This document shows positions 44,575 to 54,769 of a stretch of DNA of 64,000 nucleotides, one piece after another (the first letter of the stretch is position 1; the number at the start of each line of letters is the position of its first letter). Origin of the DNA: CAWEEP01 sp963808125 (GTDB taxonomy: Bacteria > Chloroflexota > Dormibacteria > Aeolococcales > Aeolococcaceae). A program made the position numbers and the translations under genes. The stretch is from the NCBI GenBank assembly GCA_963808125.1, contig CAWEEP010000011.1, positions 1 to 64,000 of the forward strand, given 5' to 3'. The notes beneath the pieces are model-generated. The model searched no databases, was not told where the DNA came from, and saw nothing but the letters and a program-made list of their open reading frames with translations.

Positions 44575-46567
44575 CTAGGAGGCGGTCACCGTGACGTTGC
44601 CGAACTCGACGGGCGCGTTGGCGTCGAAGCCGATGGCACCGTGGCAGAAGGCCGAATCCGAGACTGTCATGAGGGTCTGGCCGTCGAGCTGCACGGTGAA
44701 GGTCGAGCCGAAGGCCGCGATGCTGAGCTGGTACCAGGAGCTCGTGTAGGCAAGGCTGACCCGGGCCAGGTCAACGGAGGACCCTCCTGCCACGCGGAGG
44801 AGGACGATCGACCCGCCGCCTTCAAAGCACACGGCGTCGTGGTCGGCGGCGTCGACGTAACGGACGTCGATACAGTCCTGCTCGCTCTGCCAGGCACTGG
44901 GCTGGACGGCGACGCTTGACGTGTAGTTGGTCCACGCCGTGCTACCCGCTGACGTGGTGGACGTCCAGCCGTCGTGCGCGTAGACGTTGCCGTAGCTCGA
45001 ATCCGACGCGGCCACGGAGAAACCCGCGTTCGCGCCGGTGACGCTCCAACCCGCGGGGACGGTGCCCGTGGCGTCGGAGGTGAAGCTGTCGCGGTAGAGA
45101 AGCCCACCGGTGACTGCCGCCGTCTTGGCCGCGTCCTTCGACGCCCACTTTGTGCTGGTCTCACGCTTGGGCGCGGACGTCGGTGTGGGGGTTGCCGTCA
45201 CTGTCGGCTTCGGTGTCGCCGTCGGCGTCGGGGTGGTCGTCGGCGTCGGAGTGGGGGTTGCCGTCACTGTCGGCTTCGGTGTCGCCGTCGGCGTCGGGGT
45301 GGGCGTCGGCGTCGGAGTGGGGGTTGCCGTCGGCGTGGGCGTCGCCACCGCCGTGCCGCTGGGCAGGGGGCTTGAGCCGAGGCTCAGCAGGTGCTGCTGA
45401 TACGAGGTGCCCTCCCCCGCATTGGGAGTGCCACTCCAGTCGGTGATGAGCACGTCGTCGGTGTAGCCCCAGGGATTCCAGGTCCACGCCAGGTAGCTCC
45501 AGCCGTGGCTGTCCGCGTAAGGCAGGAAGGTCGGCAGGAAGCTCACCGGAGCGCTGGTGCAGTCCCCGATCTCACCGACCAGGAACGGGTACGAGGCCGA
45601 GATCGGCGCCTGCTGCGAGTCCCAACAGGACGTGGTGTCACAGCTCTCCCCGGGGTAGTCGTGCGCCCCGGCGATGAGCTGGCCGTTCGGGTCGGTGGGC
45701 GCGTTGGCCAGCCATCCCGAAGTCGTCGTTGGCCCAATCCAGGCCGTTGACAAGAATGGGTTGCGTCGCCCCCGCCGCACGGATGGCGTCGATCAGCGTC
45801 TGCATGCCGGCGGTGTTCCAGGTATACGTCGTCGTGTACCCGGTGGTGGTGCCGTCTGGGCCGATCTGGCCGGCGGAGATGAACTGGTTGAGCGAGCAGC
45901 CGTCCAGCCAGCACTGCCAGGGATCCTGCGAGGGGTTGGTGAAGTAGTTGCCATAGAAGAACGGCTCATTGAAGAGATCGAAGATCGTCGCCGGGTCGCC
46001 GGCGAAGTAGGTCGCCACGGACTGCCAGAAGGCGATCGAGTGGTCCGCATCGGCCATGGGCTGTTGGGCCACGGCGGCGTAGGCGCCGGGGGAGGTCCAA
46101 TGCAGGTCGAGGATGGCGATCATGCCCGCCTGGTTGATGAGGCTGACCTCGGTCGCGATGGCCTCCTGGTAGTTCGCTCCGGCGTACGCCGGGTTGACCC
46201 CGTTGATGCCCAGCCAGCAGTCCTCGTTCAGCGGGACGCGGACGACGTCGATGTCCCAGGCGGCCATCGCCTGGTAGGTGCTGAGCTGGTCGAGGGGCTG
46301 CCCGCCGTAGATGCTCCAGCCGCGCTCGGTGGGGCCACCGCCCTGGTCGCATGCGAACTCGGTCCCCGAGAGATCGGCGCCGTGGAGGGCGATGGTGGCG
46401 CCCGCGCCGTCGACGAGATGGTTGCCCACCACGTGGATCGCCAGCGGCGCCGCGGTCAGGCGCACGCCGGCGGTCTGAACGAGAAGGACCGCGGCGAGAC
46501 CGACGACGGCAGTGCCGACCAGGCGCTTCCAGACACTGCGGCGGAGCGATGGTAGAACCGGGGCCAT
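44575..46567 (-). CDS. Secreted GH5-family glycoside hydrolase with LamG-like C-terminal domain, frameshifted
   Basis: Paralogue of the GH5 gene at 6797. The N-terminus has a signal-anchor (RLVGTAVVGLAAVLLVQTAG). The catalytic domain begins IHVVGNHLVDGAGATIALHG and shows the acid/base in IFDLFNEPFFYG and the nucleophile in YPFLVGEIGD, with AHDYPGESCDTTSCWD. The frame shifts near 45720 (GLDWANDDFG). A linker of Thr-Pro repeats follows, then a ~150-residue beta-sandwich (LLYRDSFTSDATGTVPAGW ... GNVTVTAS) of LamG/DUF1080-like character, probably sugar binding. ATG 46567 has AGGAG upstream. Substrate unknown. Confidence 0.8.
45185..45331 (-). repeat. 66-base tandem repeat encoding a Thr-Pro linker
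   Basis: The block starting GTGGGGGTTGCCGTCACTGT on the plus strand begins at 45185 and 45251, with the next partial copy at 45317. Each 66-base unit encodes 22 residues of alternating TP/TPKP/TATP. It links the catalytic and LamG-like domains and could vary in copy number. Confidence 0.85.
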
Positions 46568-46825
46568 TGGGGGGTCTCCTGATCCGAGACTTCACGGCCG
46601 CGGTGATCCCCCTCACCGCGAGGCGCGCTCGATCAGGGTCGGCCGGGCGCGGGATTGAGATCGCTTCTGTCCCGCGGCTTGTGCCCGGAGCGTTACGGAA
46701 ACCTCAGAGCCAGAGCGTCCTGGAGCAACGTGCCCGTCACCGCCTCGCGACGGTCGGAGCGACGCGCTCGGGGGGTTTTTCGCCACCCCGCGCCGGCCCG
46801 GAGCCCGGCAGGATGGGGGCCCCGG

Positions 46826-49429
46826 TCAGCCCAGGTTGAGGTAGAAGATCAGCGTGCCCCCCGCGGTGGTGGGCAGGACGTACCCCGCGCTCTGCACCGT
46901 CACCGACTGCGCCAGGGCCAGGCGCAGAGCGGTCTGGTTTCCGCTGGCGGTGACCCCGACCCCGGTGACCACGCCGCTGCCGGTGATGGTCCCCGAGGAG
47001 CTGGAGAGAATGACGCCGGTCAGCGTGACCACCATGGTCTGGGCGGTCGGGGCGCTGATGACCACCGTCGGTTCACCGGTGCCGCCCTGAACGCCGGGGT
47101 TCAGGTTGAGGACGACGCTCAGGTAGGTGGCGTGCTGGCCGTAGTCGATGCCGCTGAGCTGCCAGCCGGCTCCGCCGTTGCCGATGGTCAGAGGTGCCGG
47201 CGGGAGGTACCCGACCGGTGCGCTGGACGGCGCCGCCGTCGGAGCCACCGTCGCCGAGGGTGTCGGGGAGCCCGGCCGCGGCGTCGTCAGCAGGCTGGGC
47301 AGCGTCGTCGGCGGCGTCCGCGTCACCGGCGTCGATGCCGGCTTCGAGGAGAGCGGGACCAAGATGGCGAGGAGGAGAACCAGCACCGCCATGGAGCCGG
47401 CGAGGACCCACCACCGGCCCGCGCGAGCGAACGCCCGGCGCGCCTGCACGCGGGCGGCACCCAGCCGCTTGCCGACCTCCGGCAGGGTGCCGGTGAAGGC
47501 CCCGGCGCGGCCCTGGCGGGCCAGGCTGCGCATGTGCCGGCCCAGGTGGGCACGCGAGCCGGCCGGATCGACGACCAGAGCTGAGGCGACGAAACCATCC
47601 TCCGGGCCGATGATCTCCTCCGCCGTGGTGGGCACATACGGCCGCGACTCGGCCGGGACCGATCTCTCGCCGTCGGCGGTGGGAAGGTTCCACGAGTGTG
47701 CGGTTGCCGCGATGGGCCCGGCCGATTCGACGCTCCGTGGCAACTCGGCGGACTCGTGAGACCAGCCATCCCGCCGCTCCGGCGGCTGCCTCCGAGTCGC
47801 CGGACCGCTCACGAACCCCTCGTCAGCGGCGTCACTGGGTGTGCGCATCAGCGCCAGGCGCAGGGCCACCTTATCCCGGAGCCAGGACACCGGGGAGGGT
47901 GGAGACAGGCGGGCACGGTGTGGCGCGCGAGCCACGAGCGGGTCGCCCGGGGGATCGGCGCCGGCGTCGGCGACCCCGGCGATATCAGAAGCGGCGGCCA
48001 GGGCGGCCCAGCCGGCGGCGCGGCCGGAACGCTGCCCGGCCCAGGTGGACTCGAAGGGAGGAGGTGCCGGCGGGAGGTGCCTGGGCGCGCCGTCGTCGGA
48101 GGGGTCGGGTTCGGACGCCGTCGCATCCGCGCTGTCACCACGCGGCGCCCAGGACCAGAGATCCTCATCGGGGTCGGCCCGGTCGCCGCCGCCGCCCTCG
48201 GCATCCCTCGGTTGCCCATCGGGCAGGCGAGGCGACAGCGTCCACACGAAGGGGGGGCTCGGGCCGGGCGCCTCGTCGTCCGGCGAACCGGCGCGAGGCG
48301 CCGCCTCATCCGGCGGGCTCGCCTGGGGCGGGTCCCACCCTGGCGGACCGGCGTAGGGCGCCGCCTCCTCCGGCGGGTCCGCCTGCGGCAGATCCCACCC
48401 TGGCGGACCGGTGTGGGGCGCCGCCTCCTCCGGCGGGTCCGCCTGCGACAGGTCCCACTCCAGAGGGTCGTCCGACGGGTCGGCCTGCGGTGCGTCAAAC
48501 GTCCGCGAACCCTCGCCGGGCGGTGGTGCCCCGCCGGCCGGAGGGCCGAGGGGAGGCGCGGTGGCGTCGTAGGACGCGTGGCCGAGGAGACCCGCCCAGG
48601 CCGCCGACGGCGGGGCTTCCGGCACCGCGGCGGCCGGTGGGGGCACGGACGAGGGCGGGCTCCACCCGGACAGAGGCGTGGCGGACAGGTCCACGGCGTC
48701 GTCGACGGGCGGTTCCGGAGGATCGAGCACCGCCGCCCAATCCCGAAGGTCCTCGTCCTCGTCGACGGTGGGGCCGCCCTCGGTATCGGCGTCCATTGCA
48801 GACGCCTGAAGGAAGACGCTGCTCGGGGCCGGTTCCAGCGCAGGCGGTTGGGCCGGCGGGCTCGGCGCGATCGGCTCAGGGTGCGCGACCGCCGGCGACA
48901 GGGCGTCCGCGGTGGCGGCGATGGGGATGCGAGGCACTCCCGCGGCGAGGGTGGAGCGCCCGTTCAAGTTCAGCTCCTCTTCGTCCTGGGGCGGACGGGC
49001 CCGGGAGGAGACCCCTCGGAACAGCTCGTGGACGGGCAGCTCTGTCGTGAACGGGAGCGAGGGTTGGTTGTCGTCCGGGTCGCCCCCTTCGTCATCGCGC
49101 TTCGGCGCCCACGGCAGGGATGTCCCCGTCGCACGGCCCGCCAGCCATGGGGGCGTTCCCGAGGTGACCGCGACGGGAGTGCGCGGCCGGCGTGGCGACA
49201 GCGTGTCCTCGGGTCCGATGAGTTCGAGCTGCGCCATGAAGCCGTGGATGGCCTCGTCCGGCACTCGCACGCGGGCCAGGCTCCCGATGCGCTCGGCCTC
49301 CTCCTGCAGGTAGCTGAGCGCATTGCGGCAGCGGTCACAGCCGACCAGATGTCCATCGACCTCGCCACGCCGTGCGGCATCCAGCTCGCCGTCGAGGTAA
49401 CCGCTCAGGGTGAGCAGGCTGCATCTCAT
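46826..49429 (-). CDS. Membrane anti-sigma factor with zinc-finger domain and very long disordered linker
   Basis: Partner of the ECF sigma factor upstream, 867 residues. The N-terminus MRCSLLTLSGYLDGELDAARR with GEVDGHLVGCDRCRNALSYL is the H-x3-C-x2-C zinc-finger anti-sigma domain. About 570 residues of Pro/Asp/Glu/Ala-rich, low-complexity sequence follow, including a 20-residue repeat. One membrane helix (WWVLAGSMAVLVLLLAILVPL) comes near residue 705, then a Thr/Pro stretch and a ~120-residue extracellular beta-rich domain ending GGTLIFYLNLG. Normal anti-sigmas of this type have 80-200 residue cytoplasmic parts. The ATG overlaps the sigma stop (ATGA, 49426-49429). Confidence 0.82.
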   Translation of the reverse strand: MRCSLLTLSGYLDGELDAARRGEVDGHLVGCDRCRNALSYLQEEAERIGSLARVRVPDEAIHGFMAQLELIGPEDTLSPRRPRTPVAVTSGTPPWLAGRATGTSLPWAPKRDDEGGDPDDNQPSLPFTTELPVHELFRGVSSRARPPQDEEELNLNGRSTLAAGVPRIPIAATADALSPAVAHPEPIAPSPPAQPPALEPAPSSVFLQASAMDADTEGGPTVDEDEDLRDWAAVLDPPEPPVDDAVDLSATPLSGWSPPSSVPPPAAAVPEAPPSAAWAGLLGHASYDATAPPLGPPAGGAPPPGEGSRTFDAPQADPSDDPLEWDLSQADPPEEAAPHTGPPGWDLPQADPPEEAAPYAGPPGWDPPQASPPDEAAPRAGSPDDEAPGPSPPFVWTLSPRLPDGQPRDAEGGGGDRADPDEDLWSWAPRGDSADATASEPDPSDDGAPRHLPPAPPPFESTWAGQRSGRAAGWAALAAASDIAGVADAGADPPGDPLVARAPHRARLSPPSPVSWLRDKVALRLALMRTPSDAADEGFVSGPATRRQPPERRDGWSHESAELPRSVESAGPIAATAHSWNLPTADGERSVPAESRPYVPTTAEEIIGPEDGFVASALVVDPAGSRAHLGRHMRSLARQGRAGAFTGTLPEVGKRLGAARVQARRAFARAGRWWVLAGSMAVLVLLLAILVPLSSKPASTPVTRTPPTTLPSLLTTPRPGSPTPSATVAPTAAPSSAPVGYLPPAPLTIGNGGAGWQLSGIDYGQHATYLSVVLNLNPGVQGGTGEPTVVISAPTAQTMVVTLTGVILSSSSGTITGSGVVTGVGVTASGNQTALRLALAQSVTVQSAGYVLPTTAGGTLIFYLNLG
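48301..48459 (-). repeat. 60-base tandem repeat in the anti-sigma linker
   Basis: Units begin at 48301, 48361 and 48421 with a period of exactly 60 bases; the third is partial. Each unit codes for 20 residues of the form PPEEAAPHTGPPGWDLPQAD. The copies are close but not identical. Confidence 0.85.
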
Positions 49430-49950
49430 ATGACGAGCTCGCGGTAGATCGAGCCGAACTCGCGTCGAGCAGCCGCCAGAAGGCGGCTGGCCGCCTCGGG
49501 CGAGCATTCGAGGGCGCGGGCGACCTCCGCGTAGCGGAGCTTGGCGAGGTCGCGGAGCAGCAGAGAGGCGCGGCGCTCGAAGGGAAGCGTCATCAATGCC
49601 CGCTTGACGGTGTTCATCCGGCTGGCGACCTCGCCGCCGTGGAATTCGACTTCGAACGGGGTGCGGTTGCGACGCCAGAGTCGGGACGGACCGTGCGGAC
49701 GTGGTGGATAGCGCTCACCCGTCCGGCAGGCCCGCGTCACCGCGCGGTACAGCGCCGCCCGGCCGTCGACGCGCACGCGCGCCGGAGGGTACTTGGCGGC
49801 GTGGAAGATGCCTGCGGCGGCCAGCTCGACGGCACTCTCGGCGTCGCCGACGAGATGAGCGGCGTACGTGACGAGATCATCAAGGTGCTCGGAGACGAGC
49901 TCCGTGAACTCGCCACTGGTGGCTGGGACGTGTGCTGCGGCGTTGATCAT
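49426..49950 (-). CDS. ECF-type RNA polymerase sigma factor
   Basis: A 174-residue sigma-70 family factor with only regions 2 and 4. Region 2 is EFTELVSEHLDDLVTYAAHLVG with ESAVELAAAGIFHAAK, and region 4 is MTLPFERRASLLLRDLAKLRYAEVARALECSPEAASRLLAAARREF, the helix-turn-helix for the -35 box. It starts at ATG 49950 with GGAG at good distance; the longer frame to 50166 is unlikely. It is coupled to its membrane anti-sigma. The signal reaching the extracellular domain of the anti-sigma would release it; target genes cannot be read from this window. Confidence 0.85.
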   Translation of the reverse strand: MINAAAHVPATSGEFTELVSEHLDDLVTYAAHLVGDAESAVELAAAGIFHAAKYPPARVRVDGRAALYRAVTRACRTGERYPPRPHGPSRLWRRNRTPFEVEFHGGEVASRMNTVKRALMTLPFERRASLLLRDLAKLRYAEVARALECSPEAASRLLAAARREFGSIYRELVI

Positions 49951-49954
49951 GACT

Positions 49955-49968
49955 CCACCCGAGGGTGG
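49955..49968 (-). promoter_or_regulatory. Perfect inverted repeat over the ribosome site of the sigma gene
   Basis: CCACCC-GA-GGGTGG (plus strand) is a 6-base perfect inverted repeat with a 2-base centre. Read on the coding strand it contains the GGTGG part of the Shine-Dalgarno region just before the ATG at 49950. It could be an operator or a small hairpin that masks the ribosome site. Confidence 0.35.
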
Positions 49969-50014
49969 CTGAGGGCGGCGGTAGCGAGCAGCATACTCGC
50001 TGCCGAGACCACGG

Positions 50015-50800
50015 TCAAGGTGCCGGGCGCCGATCTCCGTGAGTATCGGTCGGCAGAGGCAACAACTGGCCGCCCCTGACCAGCCTTGGCGCCGACAGCC
50101 CGGTGGCGGCCCAGGCGGCAGCCGGCATGCCGATGTCGGCGATGGTGATCTCCCCTGCATGGGCACGTCCCGCTGGACTCCACAGGCCTCTCTTCATCGC
50201 CGTCAGGGTGCAGGTCCGGATCGCCCGGGCGGTGGGATGGCCGGCCGCGCCGGTGGAGGCGTCGAGCCCGCTGGGGATGTCCACGGCAAGGGTGCGGTCC
50301 GCGGGCAGCCGGGAGATGGCCTGGGCCTGGGGTGGGCGGGGTTCGCCGCGGACGCCGGTGCCGAGAACGGCGTCCAGCACGGCGGCCGCCCTGTCGATGG
50401 CAGCCATGGCGACTTCGCCATCCGGCACGGCCGCGACGGTGACCCCGGCGGCGCGGGCCGCGGCCAGCTGCCCCGAGACCAGCGAGCCGAGCCGCTCCGG
50501 CTCGGCGACGAGGGCGACCTCGACGGGGAAGCCCCAGCTGCGCAGATGGCGGGCCGCCACCAGTCCGTCCCCTCCGTTATTGCCATGACCGGCCACAACG
50601 AGGAGAGGCGTGGGCCCGCCCTCGAAGAGGGCGAAGATCCAGCGCGCCACCTGCCAGCCGGCCACCTCCATGAGATGGACGACGTCCACGCCATGCCGCG
50701 CCGCCGCACGGTCGAGGCCGGCGGCCTGCTCGCCGGTGAGGTCGCCGTAGTCCGCCCGCCACACGACGCCGGGCGCGCGCCGCGGGGATCCGGGGCTCAT
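50015..50800 (-). CDS. nnrE: NAD(P)H-hydrate epimerase (YjeF N-terminal domain)
   Basis: Repairs damaged NAD(P)H hydrates by interconverting R and S forms. The 261-residue protein has the YjeF-N motifs LLVVAGHGNNGGDGLVAARHL, VLDAVLGTGVRGEP and TLAVDIPSGLDASTG, and ends near MKRGLWSPAGRAHAGEITIADIG. The usual fused C-terminal dehydratase domain (NnrD) is missing, so that step must be encoded elsewhere. ATG 50800 overlaps the stop of the SAM hydrolase gene (ATGA). Confidence 0.88.
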   Translation of the reverse strand: MSPGSPRRAPGVVWRADYGDLTGEQAAGLDRAAARHGVDVVHLMEVAGWQVARWIFALFEGGPTPLLVVAGHGNNGGDGLVAARHLRSWGFPVEVALVAEPERLGSLVSGQLAAARAAGVTVAAVPDGEVAMAAIDRAAAVLDAVLGTGVRGEPRPPQAQAISRLPADRTLAVDIPSGLDASTGAAGHPTARAIRTCTLTAMKRGLWSPAGRAHAGEITIADIGMPAAAWAATGLSAPRLVRGGQLLPLPTDTHGDRRPAP

Positions 50801-51561
50801 TCGAGCTCCAGCGCCACGAGGTCGCCGGTGGACAGGCCGCTGAGCCGCGCTGCGGACGCCTGGCGGGCGGCGATCTCGAGATGCCCGGCGCTGTTCCACA
50901 GCACCGCCACGCCGCCCTCGATGTCGGAGTAGGTGGCGACCACCTGGTGGGTTCCTCCACCCTGCCACGCGACCGCCCCGACGCGCCGTCCGGCGGCGTC
51001 TTCATCGCGGATCCCGGTGATGCAGTTGCCGAAGCGATCGACGCAGACGATCCGGCTGCGCAGCAGCGGGCCGTCGACCACCGGGATCACGGCCTGGCGG
51101 AGGAACGGCGCGTCCACCGGTGTGCCGGCGTCGGCGATGTCGGCTCCCGCCGCGAGCCGGGCGGCCACCGGCGCGAAATGGTCGCGACCATGGAACGTCG
51201 CGGAGGCACCCTCTGGGGCATCGAGGCGGACCGCGCGCCGCTCTCTCGCCTCGCTCCACAGGTAGGTGACCAGTCCGGTGTCCGGGGCGACGCAGATGAC
51301 GCCGTCGCACTCGACGGCGACGGCGTCGCGGCGGCTGCCCACGCCGGGGTCGACGACGGCGCAGATCACGGTGCCCAGGCCGAACGTCCGCGCCAGGGTC
51401 TTGCAGCGGTACATGGCGGTGAGAACGTCTCCCGGCGGCACCAGGTGGGTGCCGTCGACGCAGCGCACGCCGGGCGATGCCGCCCACGCGGCGGCCCACA
51501 TCTCGGCGGCGTATCCATCCTCCAAGCCGAAATCGGAGACGAAGACAAGCGTCGCGCTCAC
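50797..51561 (-). CDS. S-adenosyl-L-methionine hydroxide adenosyltransferase (DUF62)
   Basis: Hydrolyses SAM to adenosine and methionine in characterised members. The 254-residue protein has VFVSDFGLEDGYAAEMWAA at the N-terminus, VICAVVDPGVGSRRDAVAVEC, VCVAPDTGL-type VICVAPDTGLVTYL, FHGRDHFAPVAARLAAG and VDRFGNCITGIRDED, which together are the DUF62 signature. The GTG at 51561 is chosen; GTG 51567 is two codons earlier. A -10-like TACCGT lies just upstream. Coupled to nnrE, which suggests a metabolite-repair or SAM-homeostasis unit. Confidence 0.88.
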   Translation of the reverse strand: MSATLVFVSDFGLEDGYAAEMWAAAWAASPGVRCVDGTHLVPPGDVLTAMYRCKTLARTFGLGTVICAVVDPGVGSRRDAVAVECDGVICVAPDTGLVTYLWSEARERRAVRLDAPEGASATFHGRDHFAPVAARLAAGADIADAGTPVDAPFLRQAVIPVVDGPLLRSRIVCVDRFGNCITGIRDEDAAGRRVGAVAWQGGGTHQVVATYSDIEGGVAVLWNSAGHLEIAARQASAARLSGLSTGDLVALELE

Positions 51562-51751
51562 GGCCACGGATACGGTAGCAGCGCGAACGGGGTCTGAGGC
51601 CAACCGATCACCCCCACTGCGGGAGTCCGTTCGCCGCGGCCGACGGCGGCCGTGCCGGCCGCTCCTCCCCGCCGACATTGCCCAGGAACAGCGAAGGGCG
51701 GCCCGGTGCCGACCGGGCCGCCCTCACAGGGCGGGGATGCCTGCCCGCGAC

Positions 51752-53362
<1,611 letters not shown>

Positions 53363-53434
53363 GGACCTCCTCCCATTGCCTGCCGTGAGCAGGGCACGTG
53401 GAACGATCGGAAAATGCTGCGGTCGCCAGCCATC

Positions 53435-53461
53435 TTAGCACTCAGCACCCCCGAGTGCTAG
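53435..53461 (-). promoter_or_regulatory. CIRCE operator (HrcA binding site)
   Basis: TTAGCACTC (53435-53443), nine bases, then GAGTGCTAG (53453-53461), matching the TTAGCACTC-N9-GAGTGCTAA consensus with one mismatch at the last base. An extra half-like GAGTGCCAG lies at 53476-53484. It is 73 bases upstream of the groEL ATG and implies heat-shock repression by HrcA. The divergent peptidase gene starts 94 bases away and might be affected. Confidence 0.93.
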
Positions 53462-53542
53462 CGGCCGGCCCTCCCGAGTGCCAGCCCGGCCGCACCGGCG
53501 TCCCTGTCCGCCGCGGGCGCGAGCGCACCCCCGTTCCTCGCC

Positions 53543-53554
53543 TATCATCGATGG
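53543..53554 (+). promoter_or_regulatory. -10 box TATCAT giving a probable leaderless transcript
   Basis: TATCAT (53543-53548) is followed by six bases and the ATG of the DUF2342 gene at 53555. No ribosome site is visible. Same geometry as at 3002, 14997 and 32875. Confidence 0.5.
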
Positions 53555-54685
53555 ATGCTGAGGAGCCGGGCCATCCGCCGCTCCATCACCGTGGCCGCCG
53601 TCGCCGGCGCCGCGGCGGTGTCGGCCCGGGTCCTGGTCCGGCCGCGTCCGGGGGCGGAGAGGCGCCTCATGGACTGGGATGCCGTCCGCCGAACGGCGGT
53701 GGCCAGGTCCGGGGAGCGCGACCGGATCGACGCGCAGGAGGCGGAACGCCTTGCTCGCGCCTGCGACGTCGTGGCCTGGGAGATGGCCCCGATGATGGCC
53801 GACGTCTGCCAGACGGCCCCCGCCACCTTCCCCTCCTTCTCGATCCTGGACCGGCACGGGGTCATCGACGTCAACGTGGCCATCGCCCGGCGGCTGATGG
53901 AGCCGGTGGAGCTGCTCCGGGCGAGCATCCCGGAGTCGGCCATGACGGCGATGGGGCGGCGGATGGCGAGCCGCTACGTCGGAGAACTGTTCGGCGTCCT
54001 ATCGCAGAGGGTCCTCGGCCAGTACGACCCCGTCCTGATGCTGCCCGGGCCGGCCGCCGCCCTGCGCCCCGGCACGGCCCTCTACCTCGTGGAACCCAAT
54101 GTCGCCGCCTTCCAGCGGGCCCAGCGGGTCCCCCCGGAGCCGCTCCGGCGCTGGCTGATCCTGCACGAGGTCACCCACGCCTGGCAGTTCGAATCCCACC
54201 CCTGGCTCGCCCCGCATATCGGGTCACTGATAAACGAGATGCTGGTGACCGGGGTGGTCGAGCAGCTGAGCGGCCCCGACCGCCGGTTGGCCACGCTGGA
54301 GGCGCTGCGGCAGCTCCCGGCGACGCTGAGCGGCCAGCTCCGTGGCATCGGCCGACTGCAGGCCATCATGAGCGTCCTTGAGGGGTACGGCAATTTCGTG
54401 ATGCACCGAGTGGGTCGCGAGCACATCGACGGATTCGACAGGCTGGAGGCCGCTTTCCACAAGCGCCAGAGCGAGCACAGCCTGCTGGAGAGGCTGGTGC
54501 TGGCGCTCACCGGAATGACGGTCAAGCTTCGCCAGTACGAACTGGGCGAGCGCTTCGCCGAGACGGTCACGCAGGCCGGCGGATACCCGCTGCTCAACCG
54601 GGTCTGGCAAGGCCCCGAGATGATGCCAAGCATGGCTGAGATGCGGGCGCCGGAACGGTGGGTCGCGCGGGCGCGCGGGCTGTGA
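53555..54685 (+). CDS. Zincin-like metallopeptidase, DUF2342/F420-associated type
   Basis: A 376-residue predicted zinc peptidase. The N-terminus is basic with a weak hydrophobic stretch (RRSITVAAVAGAAAVSARVLV), perhaps a membrane anchor. The active site is LILHEVTHAWQFESHPWL with HEVTH at about residues 204-208. Other family features are SQRVLGQYDPVLMLPG, LYLVEPNVAAFQRA and ERLVLALTGMTVKLRQYELG, with GYGNFVMHRVG supplying a third-ligand region. This family is best known from actinobacteria and relatives. Function in cells is not established. Confidence 0.88.
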   Translation: MLRSRAIRRSITVAAVAGAAAVSARVLVRPRPGAERRLMDWDAVRRTAVARSGERDRIDAQEAERLARACDVVAWEMAPMMADVCQTAPATFPSFSILDRHGVIDVNVAIARRLMEPVELLRASIPESAMTAMGRRMASRYVGELFGVLSQRVLGQYDPVLMLPGPAAALRPGTALYLVEPNVAAFQRAQRVPPEPLRRWLILHEVTHAWQFESHPWLAPHIGSLINEMLVTGVVEQLSGPDRRLATLEALRQLPATLSGQLRGIGRLQAIMSVLEGYGNFVMHRVGREHIDGFDRLEAAFHKRQSEHSLLERLVLALTGMTVKLRQYELGERFAETVTQAGGYPLLNRVWQGPEMMPSMAEMRAPERWVARARGL

Positions 54686-54769
54686 CTTCGCAGACCGGCC
54701 GGAGCGCCGGGAGCGGGCATCGGTCCGGGCGCCGCCCGCCCGTGCCCTCGGCGCCGCAGCGTTTGCAGC

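Noticed and set aside
45185..45331. CRISPR-like array
   Set aside because: The units are directly adjacent without spacers and encode an in-frame Thr-Pro linker.
48301..48459. CRISPR-like or intergenic tandem repeat
   Set aside because: The 60-base units are contiguous and fully inside an open coding frame.
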